Made by a program: the position numbers and the translations under genes. A stretch of 64,000 bases of DNA from Levyella massiliensis (GTDB lineage Bacteria > Bacillota > Clostridia > Tissierellales > Peptoniphilaceae), in assembly GCF_000308275.2 (NCBI RefSeq), contig NZ_HG529490.1, positions 461,695-525,694 of the forward strand. The letters run 5' to 3'. Positions 26,626 to 34,638 of the stretch are shown here, in pieces. The notes under the pieces are model-generated. The model was not told the DNA's origin and searched no databases. It worked only from the letters and a program-made list of their open reading frames with translations. The stretch's first letter is position 1. Every line of letters starts with the position of its first letter.

Positions 26626-27753
26626 ATGCAGGGACACTATGATGATTTTTGGCGTCTGGAGACTGATACTACCATTGCCGAAGAAAAGGATGGCGCCTAT
26701 ACTTTTGAAGATACTGTATTTTGGGGTGAAAAGGGCGGTATGCCATCGGATCGCGGTACGATAAACGGGTTACCGATAACGGATCTTATCTGGAAAGATG
26801 GCGTACTGTGGCATCGCGTGGATGGGTCTCTCTCTAATCCCATTCATATGCAGGTGGATCCTGATACGCGTCTTACCAATACAGCAGCACAAAGTGCCTT
26901 GCATCTCGTGGATGGTTATGTGAAACGCAAGGGGATGGAACCCGGTGCTGTTGGCGTGCATGAAGGCGATCAGTGGTACGAAATCCCGCAGGATACTATC
27001 ACCGAAGAAGAACTGGACGACATTCAAGAGTACATGAATCAAGCCATTTTGGCCGACGTACCGGTGACTTTTACCTACATTCCCGGTAAAGAGTATCCGG
27101 ATCCTGCTTACCAGGATTTGGAACAGGTTCGAATCGTTAAATTTGGCACTTTCGATGAACAGCCGTGCGGTACACCGCATCTGCACAGTACGGGGGAGAT
27201 TGGAAGCTTTGTCATTACGCATGCCGAGAAAACCTCGCGAGGCGTGCGCATCCACTGTGTGATCGGTCCGGCAGTAGGACGTGCCTTAAAAGACGATGAA
27301 ACAACACTACAAACCTTGGAAAAAACGTTGAAGGTGAGCCGTAAAGAGCTTACCGAACGTGTCCGTGCCTTGTTCCTTTCGGAACATGAACAAAAAGATA
27401 CGATCAAAGCCTTGCAAGAAAAATTGGCGGGCTATGAAGCCGATGCCTTAGCAAAAGACGATGCTCCGGTCATCGAATTGCCGGATAAAGACGGCGGAAC
27501 ACTGCGCATTCTGGGGCAGAAGATCGCTTTTGAGCATAAAAAGTCGAAAATTCTTGTTTCGGAAGTCGATGGAAAATGTGCGTTGGTATTTGCTTCGGCA
27601 GAGGGAAAAGCTAGAGATTGGCTCAATGTCGTAAAGGAAAGCGCACAAGTACGCGGAGGCGGTTCACCGCAATTGGTAAACGGACAGTCTGCACTGTCGG
27701 CAAAGGAGCTCATGCCAATACTAAAAGAAGCATTCGATGCATCCTTAACGTAA
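26626..27753 (+). CDS. AlaX-L-like alanyl-tRNA editing domain protein
   Basis: A 375-residue stand-alone relative of the C-terminal half of AlaRS, expected to hydrolyse mischarged tRNA. The beta-rich N-terminal part has FEDTVFWGEKGGMPSDRG (about 25-42), then the second-shell/zinc domain, a coiled coil (about 225-275) and a DHHA1-like C-terminus (about 280-375, VRGGGSPQLVNGQ). The zinc site should be HxxxH plus CxxxH; the second is intact (C181, H185) but the first reads QSALH, with Gln 89 in place of His and only H93 kept. The ATG at 26626 follows AAAGGAG; an earlier ATG at 26596 has no site. The editing activity may therefore be altered. Confidence 0.85.
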   Translation: MQGHYDDFWRLETDTTIAEEKDGAYTFEDTVFWGEKGGMPSDRGTINGLPITDLIWKDGVLWHRVDGSLSNPIHMQVDPDTRLTNTAAQSALHLVDGYVKRKGMEPGAVGVHEGDQWYEIPQDTITEEELDDIQEYMNQAILADVPVTFTYIPGKEYPDPAYQDLEQVRIVKFGTFDEQPCGTPHLHSTGEIGSFVITHAEKTSRGVRIHCVIGPAVGRALKDDETTLQTLEKTLKVSRKELTERVRALFLSEHEQKDTIKALQEKLAGYEADALAKDDAPVIELPDKDGGTLRILGQKIAFEHKKSKILVSEVDGKCALVFASAEGKARDWLNVVKESAQVRGGGSPQLVNGQSALSAKELMPILKEAFDASLT

Positions 27754-27760
27754 AACAAAA

Positions 27761-27786
27761 AAAGGCTCCCCATCGGGAGCCTTTTT
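27761..27786. terminator. Bidirectional terminator between alaX-like and AraC-type genes
   Basis: AAAGGCTCCC-CATC-GGGAGCCTTT is a perfect 10-bp stem flanked by A and T runs, so it can serve both convergent genes. Confidence 0.9.
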
Positions 27787-27799
27787 GATGAGAAAAAAA

Positions 27800-29143
27800 T
27801 CAAGAAATCGAAGCAAATTCATTATATTCGATGGTACCGTCTGCCTTTTGGTAATGCACGCGTTCTCTAAGTTCTGTCGGTGAGGCGGAAAAATGCTTAC
27901 GGAAATAGCGATAAAAGGTCTTTAAGGTTTTAAAGCCGACGGACATAGCAATTTCTGTCACTGACATATCCGTTCGCACCAGTAGCTCGGACGCTTTATT
28001 CACCCTAAGCCATGCGATAAAATCTGAGGCGGAACGTTCGACATAATAGAGGGTAACGCGGTTCAACTCGGCCAGTGTGAGATGGTATTTTTCCGCAATG
28101 GACTGGGGAGTGGTGAGGGGATCTTCATAGTGGCGGAGGATGTCATTGACTACCTCTAAGGCAACGGAAGATTCGGACGTTTTTAAGTGCGTCTTTTTCT
28201 CAATGGCGGCACAGAAATTCGTGCGAAATTCATTGGGCGTCATATCTTCCATGCTCTTAAACGAGTGCACCAGATGCGCAGCATCGTTCATGCCAACCAA
28301 TTGTGCAATTTCCTGCAGATTAAAATCGGTATAGGTCAAGAGATCCATTGCTTTATAAACGCGCATCGAAGTAATGAGTTCCTGGAACGTATAGCCCAAA
28401 GTTTCCTTCAATCGCTTTGCGATGGTCGATTGGCTGACATAGAAGATCTTATTGAGGCGACTGAGGGTGATTTTTTCAGAAAGATGACTATATAAATAGT
28501 TTAAAAGATCGCCGATGAAAAAGCCCTCCGTTTCACCGTCTTTGCTTTTATCAGAGGTTACGGTATTTTGGGCAACGGCATCTTCGGAAACAGATTTTTC
28601 CAATGCGCGATTATATAAAACTAAGAGTTCCACCACCAAAGAGACGGTATAAATTTGTGTAAAATTTTCGACAGGAACAGAATGGGCGCGTTCTGAAAAT
28701 ACACTTTCGATACCGACTTCATTGCGCAACCGTTCAATGATATCTTCAATGCGTTTGCCGTCATTCACGCCAAGAGAAATGACCGGATGCTTACGCATAA
28801 CCTTCCAGAGCTTAAAAAATTGTTTATTCGGATTATAATCGGAGCGAAGATACAGATTCATGAAATTGAAGTTATAGATGATGCGTTCGGCAGTAACAGG
28901 CCTTCGCACCGCAACAATTTGCGTCACATCCCAGGGGAGGATGGCAATCATGGAATGTTCTGTCATCCTGTACTCTTCACCGTTGATACGGATGGTCGCG
29001 TCGCCTTCTCGAATATATAAAAAACGGCTCATGCTGTGGATCAACATCATGGTCGGTTCCTGATATACCTCTTGATCATAACTGGCCACGCGTTCCGGGG
29101 TGAGCAAGGAGGTGAATTTTGACTGCAGCATACTAATACTCAT
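27800..29143 (-). CDS. Transcription regulator with cupin-like sensor and two AraC DNA-binding domains
   Basis: A 447-residue regulator. The N-terminal third (about 25-110, YIREGDATIRINGEEYRMTE) resembles the sugar/cupin sensor of AraC proteins. A first AraC-type double helix-turn-helix lies at about 215-310 (ITLSRLNKIFYVSQSTIAKR, then FNLQEIAQLVGMNDAAHLVH). A second lies at about 345-432 (PQSIAEKYHLTLAELNRV, then MSVTEIAMSVGFKTLKTFYR, FRKHFSASPTELR). Two complete AraC domains in one chain are unusual; the ordinary family length is about 290. GAGGAGAA precedes the ATG. It lies between the alaX-like gene and tRNA-Arg; its target is unknown. Confidence 0.82.
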   Translation of the reverse strand: MSISMLQSKFTSLLTPERVASYDQEVYQEPTMMLIHSMSRFLYIREGDATIRINGEEYRMTEHSMIAILPWDVTQIVAVRRPVTAERIIYNFNFMNLYLRSDYNPNKQFFKLWKVMRKHPVISLGVNDGKRIEDIIERLRNEVGIESVFSERAHSVPVENFTQIYTVSLVVELLVLYNRALEKSVSEDAVAQNTVTSDKSKDGETEGFFIGDLLNYLYSHLSEKITLSRLNKIFYVSQSTIAKRLKETLGYTFQELITSMRVYKAMDLLTYTDFNLQEIAQLVGMNDAAHLVHSFKSMEDMTPNEFRTNFCAAIEKKTHLKTSESSVALEVVNDILRHYEDPLTTPQSIAEKYHLTLAELNRVTLYYVERSASDFIAWLRVNKASELLVRTDMSVTEIAMSVGFKTLKTFYRYFRKHFSASPTELRERVHYQKADGTIEYNEFASIS

Positions 29144-29238
29144 AGGTTCTCCTCTTTAAGGTCGGTCATTTTTATGCCGATCTATTGTACAATCTTGTAA
29201 CCACAGTATACTTTTTTTAAGGATAAAGGGCAAAAAAT

Positions 29239-29267
29239 TTGTTATTCGTGAAGTTCTATGCTATGAT
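29239..29267 (+). promoter_or_regulatory. Promoter of tRNA-Arg
   Basis: TTGTTA (29239-29244), 17 bp, TATGAT (29262-29267); the tRNA begins 11 bases later. Confidence 0.65.
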
Positions 29268-29278
29268 GCATTCAGTGA

Positions 29279-29352
29279 GTGCCATTAGCTCAGCTGGATA
29301 GAGCGTCTGGCTACGGACCAGAAGGCCTGGGGTTCGAATCCTCAATGGCACG
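29279..29352 (+). tRNA. tRNA-Arg(ACG)
   Basis: A full cloverleaf: acceptor GTGCCAT with ATGGCAC, D arm GCTC/GAGC, anticodon stem TCTGG/CCAGA with loop CTACGGA (anticodon ACG) and a TTCGAAT T loop. The discriminator is G and CCA is not encoded. A-to-I editing of position 34 (TadA) would let it read CGU, CGC and CGA. Confidence 0.97.
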
Positions 29353-29357
29353 TCATA

Positions 29358-29386
29358 GAGTCGCATCGCGTATGCGGCTCTTTTTT
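29358..29386 (+). terminator. Rho-independent terminator of tRNA-Arg
   Basis: GAGTCGCAT (29358-29366) pairs with ATGCGGCTC (29372-29380), one G-U pair, followed by TTTTTT. Confidence 0.88.
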
Positions 29387-29473
29387 ATTCGTTTAGAATT
29401 TGTTTCATACTTTATATGACAAATCGTTTTCCTTTCAAAAAGGAGCTGACAGTCATCCATTTTATTTTGAAAA

Positions 29474-29493
29474 ATCGGATAGCAATAGCCGAT
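29474..29493 (+). promoter_or_regulatory. Dyad upstream of the lyase/transporter cassette
   Basis: ATCGG-N10-CCGAT, with an inner TA-GCAA-TA symmetry, is centred about 73 bp before the predicted transcription start. LysR-type regulators commonly bind a dyad near -65, and a LysR gene is the last gene of this cassette. The link is inference. Confidence 0.4.
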
Positions 29494-29521
29494 TGGTTAT
29501 GATGAGATATCACGATTCGAA

Positions 29522-29550
29522 TTGACAGAAAATAGAGCTTTAGAAATAAT
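29522..29550 (+). promoter_or_regulatory. Promoter of the 29.6-34.6 kb cassette
   Basis: TTGACA (29522-29527), 17 bp, AATAAT (29545-29550), 45 bases before the first gene. Confidence 0.65.
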
Positions 29551-29594
29551 CAAGTTAAATTGAACTAAAGGAACCAAAGAAGGAGAAATACTTT

Positions 29595-30464
29595 ATGGTA
29601 AATCATCAGGCAAAAAAGTTTCGAAAATTGCTGTCGGAAAACGAATTCCTAACACTTCCCGGTGTTTATGATTGCTTGTCGGCAAAGATCGCCGAAGAGT
29701 CGAAATTTCCTGCACTTTTTCTTTCCGGTGGAGCATTAGCTTATAGCCGTATCGGTAGACCGGACATCGGGTTTTTAAGTTTATCGGACTTTGCGGACAC
29801 AATTATGCATATTACAAGCACTGTGACAATTCCGCTTGTCGCTGATGCGGATGCAGGGTTTGGCAATGCCATTCATTCTGCCAACACTGGAAAAATATAT
29901 GAACAGCTCGGATGTGCCGGCCTTCAAATTGACGATAAAGTTCTTCCCGCACTTCGTCCGGATAAGGATGAAATATTGGACTGGAATTTAGTCGCTCCAA
30001 AGATTAAAGCTATTCGCTCGGCAGTGAGCGAAGAATTTGTAATAATCTACCGCACATGTGCGAACCTATACGGCTATGGCATTGAGGAATCTATTACACG
30101 AATCAATTCCGCAAAAGAAGCAGGAGCCGATTATGCCTATGTTGACGGAATTAAGTCCACGGAAGAACTGCATCGCGTTGCAAAGGAAGCAAAGATTCCT
30201 TTGATGGTCAACTTAAATGAAAAGGGTTATGTTGGAGGAAATATTGCGCCAAAGGATGTCGCTGTTTTAGGTTTTAGCATTGGTTTGTTTCCGATTTCCT
30301 CCATGCTGGCAGCTTCGGAAGGTATGTTTGAAGTTTTAAACGAGCTTGCACAATCCGGCTCAACCCTTGCTGTACGTAGCCGAATGACTGATCCGCCGAC
30401 AAAAGTACATGCCATGATGGGGCAGTTCACGCTGGTTGAGGAGTTTGCACCGTTTTATCAATAA
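29595..30464 (+). CDS. Isocitrate lyase / PEP mutase superfamily protein
   Basis: A 289-residue alpha/beta-barrel protein of the ICL/PEPM superfamily, whose members break or rearrange C-C or P-C bonds in oxaloacetate-like acids. The fold signature is clear: TLPGVYDCLSAKIAEE (about 20-35), LFLSGGALAYSRIGRPD, and the Mg-binding DADAGFGNA (about 83-91). The lyase loop with the catalytic Cys (KRCGH in methylisocitrate lyases) is absent; the equivalent region reads DDKVLPALRPDKDE. The usual RTDA strand reads RTCA. This argues against a classic isocitrate or methylisocitrate lyase and favours a decarboxylase or hydrolase-like member with unknown substrate. First gene of a five-gene cassette; AAGGAG precedes the ATG. 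Confidence 0.85.
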   Translation: MVNHQAKKFRKLLSENEFLTLPGVYDCLSAKIAEESKFPALFLSGGALAYSRIGRPDIGFLSLSDFADTIMHITSTVTIPLVADADAGFGNAIHSANTGKIYEQLGCAGLQIDDKVLPALRPDKDEILDWNLVAPKIKAIRSAVSEEFVIIYRTCANLYGYGIEESITRINSAKEAGADYAYVDGIKSTEELHRVAKEAKIPLMVNLNEKGYVGGNIAPKDVAVLGFSIGLFPISSMLAASEGMFEVLNELAQSGSTLAVRSRMTDPPTKVHAMMGQFTLVEEFAPFYQ

Positions 30465-30509
30465 TTAAGCAATTACGATGCTTCTAGAGAAAATGGAAAG
30501 GACAACATT

Positions 30510-31847
30510 ATGACGATGATGCAAGTGTTAAAAGACTTTGCCTATTTAAGTGTATTGCTATTAATCGGCTTTGAAATGCGTAAGCGCATTTCTTTCCTGC
30601 AACGCTTTTTTATCCCGACGTCCTTGATTGCGGGATTTTTAGGAATGTTGCTGAGTAAAAGTTGGCTCGGAGAGGTTGCAACTATCTACATTCCTTTCAG
30701 CAAAGGTATTGGACAGTGGGCAGGTGCATTAGTTGTCTTTATTTGCGCGACAATGTTTTTAGGTATCCAGTTGGATTCAATTGGGCGCGACGGAATGGCA
30801 ACAACCTTTCTTGCAGGCGCTGCGCACCAAGCACAGCTACTTCTTGGATTGGGTATTACCGCAATTTTCTGTTTGTTTATGAAGGATTTGCCATATCAAT
30901 TTGGTTACATGGGAGTTTGGGGATTTTATGCCGGGCATGGTAATGCAACAACCGTTGGAACCATTATTCAAGAAGCAGGTCTATGGGATGATGCTTTAGG
31001 TGTAGGTGTCACTTTTGCTACCATTGGGATACTAACCGGTATCATAGCGGGAATGATTCTAATTAATTTAGGTGCCAAAAAGGGCCTCACTCATGTTAAA
31101 ATGTCGTTTCAAGATATGCCAGAGGAACAGAAAACGGGTTACGTAAAACCGGCGGATCGACGTTCCCTTGGCAATGGTGTCACAAATGCTTCGTCTCTCG
31201 ATCCTCTTGCTTTTTCTTTAGCTATTGTTGGAGCTGTCATTGTTGTCGGCGTCATTCTGCGTGAGCTGCTCATTCAAATTCACCCGATCATGAAGCGTTT
31301 TCCATTGGTTGGCGCTGTTCTTCTGTCCAGCATGGTTATAGGAGGCATCATCAGCAAAACAAAGTTTAACGATTATATTGATCGCAAAACAATGAGCCGC
31401 ATTACCGGGACGGCATTGGAGTATATGATTACTGCTGCTATTGCGACTACATCCATGCGCATCTTTATTTCATACGGTATACCGTTACTAGTAGTATCGT
31501 TGGCGATGGGCATCGGAAACTATGTAATCTGTATCAAACTTGGTCGCCGTTGGTTGCAACATGATTCTTTTGAATCTGGTGTCGGTCTATTTGGTATGGC
31601 ATGCGGTGTTTTGGCCACTGGCTTGATGTTGATTAAGGTAATGGATCCCGATTCGGATACCACTGCTTCCTCGTGTATTTCCACTTCCAGTACATTGGGT
31701 TATTCTTGGCAAATTCCGTATATGGTTGTGGGATCGTTGGCAATTTTTACTGCACCGGTGATTACTACGGTTATAAGTGTGTTGTTATTCCTCTTTTTCC
31801 TCATTGGCGGTCATCTGCTGTTTGGGCGTAAAAAGAAAGACGCATAA
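30510..31847 (+). CDS. GltS-type sodium/glutamate symporter family protein
   Basis: A 445-residue membrane protein with about 11-12 helices and the GltS family's paired repeats, including GFYAGHGNATTVGTI (about 145-159) and, in the second half, SFESGVGLFGMACGVLATGL (about 352-371). Known members take up glutamate with Na+. It is a little longer than E. coli GltS (about 400). The ATG follows GGAAAGGA, 45 bases after the lyase gene. In this cassette it probably imports the acid on which the neighbouring enzymes act; the actual substrate is not shown. Confidence 0.85.
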   Translation: MTMMQVLKDFAYLSVLLLIGFEMRKRISFLQRFFIPTSLIAGFLGMLLSKSWLGEVATIYIPFSKGIGQWAGALVVFICATMFLGIQLDSIGRDGMATTFLAGAAHQAQLLLGLGITAIFCLFMKDLPYQFGYMGVWGFYAGHGNATTVGTIIQEAGLWDDALGVGVTFATIGILTGIIAGMILINLGAKKGLTHVKMSFQDMPEEQKTGYVKPADRRSLGNGVTNASSLDPLAFSLAIVGAVIVVGVILRELLIQIHPIMKRFPLVGAVLLSSMVIGGIISKTKFNDYIDRKTMSRITGTALEYMITAAIATTSMRIFISYGIPLLVVSLAMGIGNYVICIKLGRRWLQHDSFESGVGLFGMACGVLATGLMLIKVMDPDSDTTASSCISTSSTLGYSWQIPYMVVGSLAIFTAPVITTVISVLLFLFFLIGGHLLFGRKKKDA

Positions 31848-31872
31848 AAGATTATAAAAAAGGAGGATTTTA

Positions 31873-32703
31873 ATGAAAAATACTTTTATAGCTGCAGCGA
31901 TTCAAATGGATTCCCAGCAAAATGTTGACGATAATCTGCACGTTGCGGAAAAGTTTATTCGTGAGGCGGCAAAACGCGGAGCAAAGCTGATTACTATGCC
32001 GGAAAATATGAATTATTGCGGCCCAGACAGTGTCGGACATGCAGAAGAGGTGCCGGGGGGACGGACATTTCAGTTGATGTCTTCTTTAGCAAAAGAACTT
32101 TCCGTCTGGTTACATTGCGGAAGCATCTATGAAATCAATAAAGAAGACGATCGACCTTATAACTCAACTATGATTATTAATCCGGATGGGGAGTTTGTGG
32201 CAAAATACCATAAGATTCATCCCTTTGATATTGTCATCCCTGGTGGAGTAGAGAACAGGGAGTCTGATCGAATCTCACCGGGTAATCACATTGTTACCGT
32301 TGATACCAAGGATTGTGGTATTTTAGGTTTATCGATTTGCTACGATATGCGTTTTTCCGAGTTATATCGTATTATGGCTCTTGAGGGGGCGCAGATCCTG
32401 ATGATGCCTGCTGATTTCACCATGCCGACGGGAAAGGATCATTGGGAATGCATTTTGCGTACAAGAGCGATCGAAAATGGTTGCTATGTCATCGCACCGG
32501 CTCAAATTGGTCAGAAACCGAAATTTGCAGCCTATGGAAATACGTTGATTGTGGATCCATGGGGAAATGTAATTGCAAGGGCCTCCAACAAGCCGGGAGT
32601 GATTACCGCAGAAATTGATCTTGATTATATGGACAAAGTTCGAAATCAACTTTTCAGCCTACAAAATCGTCGACCGGACATTTACACATTGAAGCGTGCC
32701 TAA
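31873..32703 (+). CDS. Carbon-nitrogen hydrolase (nitrilase superfamily, omega-amidase-like)
   Basis: A 276-residue amidase-type enzyme. The catalytic triad of the family is visible as E44 (MPEN), K114 (YHKIHPFD) and C156 (LSICYDMRF). Closest in style to Nit2/omega-amidase and bacterial C-N hydrolases that deamidate short dicarboxylic amides. AAAGGAGGATT precedes the ATG. Placed after a lyase-like protein and a glutamate-type symporter, it could release ammonia from an amide such as a keto-acid amide; that substrate is a guess. Confidence 0.9.
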   Translation: MKNTFIAAAIQMDSQQNVDDNLHVAEKFIREAAKRGAKLITMPENMNYCGPDSVGHAEEVPGGRTFQLMSSLAKELSVWLHCGSIYEINKEDDRPYNSTMIINPDGEFVAKYHKIHPFDIVIPGGVENRESDRISPGNHIVTVDTKDCGILGLSICYDMRFSELYRIMALEGAQILMMPADFTMPTGKDHWECILRTRAIENGCYVIAPAQIGQKPKFAAYGNTLIVDPWGNVIARASNKPGVITAEIDLDYMDKVRNQLFSLQNRRPDIYTLKRA

Positions 32704-32716
32704 GAAAAAAAGCGTG

Positions 32717-32745
32717 AAGGGAAAGGCTTATGCCTTTCCCTTTTT
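32717..32745 (+). terminator. Terminator inside the cassette
   Basis: AAGGGAAAGGC (32717-32727) pairs with GCCTTTCCCTT (32732-32742), loop TTAT, followed by a T run. It lies only 13 bases before the EamA gene, so it may attenuate rather than stop expression of the last two genes. Confidence 0.8.
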
Positions 32746-32757
32746 AGAAAGGGTATT

Positions 32758-33612
32758 ATGCAACGCCAAAAATCTGTTTTATTAACTATACTTGTTGCGT
32801 TCATTTGGAGTCTTTCCGGTTTGTTTGTCAAAACGATCTCGTGGAATGCTATGGCGATTGCTTGTGGACGCAGCGCTTTTGCAGGAGTATTGCTTTGGCC
32901 AATTGTACGAAAAAGTAAAATACATTTGGACCGTGCTGTTTTTGGCTATGCCATATGTTATTGCCTTTTCACCTATAGTTTTATCGGTTCTAATAAGCTG
33001 ACGACCGCTGCAATGGCGATTATGATGCAGTATTGTGCTCCTATCTATGTTGCGCTCTTTTCGTTTTTTTGGTGGAACGAAAAGTTAAGTCGTGCGGATC
33101 TTCTTTGTCTATTTGGCGTGATTATAGGGATGGTGCTTTTTTTTCTTGACCAGTTCGGTGGGGGAAGTGCATTGGGTAATCTGATTGCAGTTGGCAACGG
33201 TATATTTTTTGCAGGCATTTCTCTTTTTTTGCGTCAACAGAAAAACAATGATCCGATTGTCTGCGTTTTTATGGGCAACATGTTAACCGCCATAGTAGGC
33301 TTGCCTTTTCTTGTACAAGTACCCTTTACGTTTGGAATCGACTGGATGCTTGTTCTGCTCAACGGAATTTTTATTGCTTTATCTTATGCATTGTATGCCT
33401 ATGCAAGTAAAGGTCTGAGTGCGCTTGAAGCGGTATTGATCCCGATACTGGATCCGATTTTAACGCCGATATGGGTTTTGCTGCTCATTGGAGAAAAACC
33501 GGGCGTCAGCGCTATAATCGGTTCAGCAATCATCCTCACTTCCATTACAATGAATGTGTGGTCGAAACGAACATCGGATCCCACACATAAGGAGGTAGCT
33601 ACAGGTGTTTGA
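32758..33612 (+). CDS. EamA/DMT-family transporter
   Basis: A 284-residue protein with ten membrane helices arranged as two EamA repeats (first about 5-130, second about 145-275, with SALEAVLIPILDPILTPIWV near 222). Members export or import amino acids and other metabolites. The ribosome site GAAAGGG is close to the ATG. Its last eight bases overlap the LysR gene, so the two are coupled. Substrate unknown; as a partner of the GltS-type importer it may export a product. Confidence 0.88.
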   Translation: MQRQKSVLLTILVAFIWSLSGLFVKTISWNAMAIACGRSAFAGVLLWPIVRKSKIHLDRAVFGYAICYCLFTYSFIGSNKLTTAAMAIMMQYCAPIYVALFSFFWWNEKLSRADLLCLFGVIIGMVLFFLDQFGGGSALGNLIAVGNGIFFAGISLFLRQQKNNDPIVCVFMGNMLTAIVGLPFLVQVPFTFGIDWMLVLLNGIFIALSYALYAYASKGLSALEAVLIPILDPILTPIWVLLLIGEKPGVSAIIGSAIILTSITMNVWSKRTSDPTHKEVATGV

Positions 33613-34570
33613 TCGTCGCTACTATACGTACGTAAAAGCTGTGGAAAAATCACAAAATTTTACCCGTGCGGCAGAACAACTTTATATTTCTCAACCCGCG
33701 CTGAGTCGATTTATCAAACGCGTTGAAAATGAATTGGGCATTGTTCTTTTTGATCGGGATGCTATGCCCACAAAATTGACGGAGCAGGGGAAAATTTACC
33801 TATCCTACATGGAAAAATTTTTAGCCATGGAAAAAGAAATGAAAAGCAAGCTGATCGGCCACGAACAGAATGAAACGGACGTTCTTTCCATCGCCACTAT
33901 TCCATTATTGGGTGTATACGTCTTGCCTAAGGTTATCCCTTCCTTTGCCAATCAGTATCCAACGGTTAATCTTGAAGTTTTTGAGGGACCGATTTTTGAA
34001 TGTCTCGAAATGATCCAAAAGAGAAAAGCGGATATTCTACTTACAAATATGATCCCGGAAGATCCGGATTTGGAACATATGGTATTGGCGGCAGATCCGA
34101 TTATGCTCGTTGCGAGACAAAAAGAAGGATTCATGGATAATGAAACCAAGGAATTTTCTCCTTTTAATCCGGAAAAAATCGATTATTCGAAATTAAAGGA
34201 TGAGCCTTTTATCGTATTACGTCCATGGCAAAACATTCGTCTTTTTGCCAATCAATTTTTTTCTTATTATGGTCTGAAACCGAAGGAATTGATTGAAGCA
34301 CCGAGTTTATCATCGGCTTTAGGCCTAGTGGAGAGCGGAAAAGGCATATCTTTTCAAACATTGTCTTCTCTAATGTCTTTGCAACCCTCGTCCAATTTAC
34401 GGTATTTTTCCGCAGGACAACTGGAAAACGTGACCTCTATTCTCGCTGTGTATCATAAGGGAACAAAAAAGAGTATCGTAGAACGTTTCTGTCAACGCGC
34501 AAAATTGGTGTTGGCTGAAAAATTCTCGATGAAGCAAATGAAAAGCCATCGTTCGGGTGTGGTACAATAG
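33605..34570 (+). CDS. LysR-family transcription regulator
   Basis: A 321-residue regulator with an N-terminal winged helix (about 1-60, YVKAVEKSQNFTRAAEQLYI and SQPALSRFIKRVENELG) and a periplasmic-binding-type effector domain (about 90-300). It starts with GTG at 33605, inside the end of the EamA gene, after AAGGAGG. Probably it controls the five-gene cassette in response to its substrate. LysR genes are often divergent from their targets; here it is the last gene of the run. Confidence 0.9.
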   Translation: MFDRRYYTYVKAVEKSQNFTRAAEQLYISQPALSRFIKRVENELGIVLFDRDAMPTKLTEQGKIYLSYMEKFLAMEKEMKSKLIGHEQNETDVLSIATIPLLGVYVLPKVIPSFANQYPTVNLEVFEGPIFECLEMIQKRKADILLTNMIPEDPDLEHMVLAADPIMLVARQKEGFMDNETKEFSPFNPEKIDYSKLKDEPFIVLRPWQNIRLFANQFFSYYGLKPKELIEAPSLSSALGLVESGKGISFQTLSSLMSLQPSSNLRYFSAGQLENVTSILAVYHKGTKKSIVERFCQRAKLVLAEKFSMKQMKSHRSGVVQ

Positions 34571-34638
34571 GTACGTTAGTGGTAGTGTTTCATTCTCTTC
34601 ACGAGGAAAGAGAAAAGCAAAGGAAAAGGCGGAAAATT

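Noticed and set aside
29279-29352. tRNA-Arg as an integration site for the 29.6-34.6 kb cassette
   Set aside because: I found no duplicate of the tRNA 3' end downstream and no integrase in the cassette.
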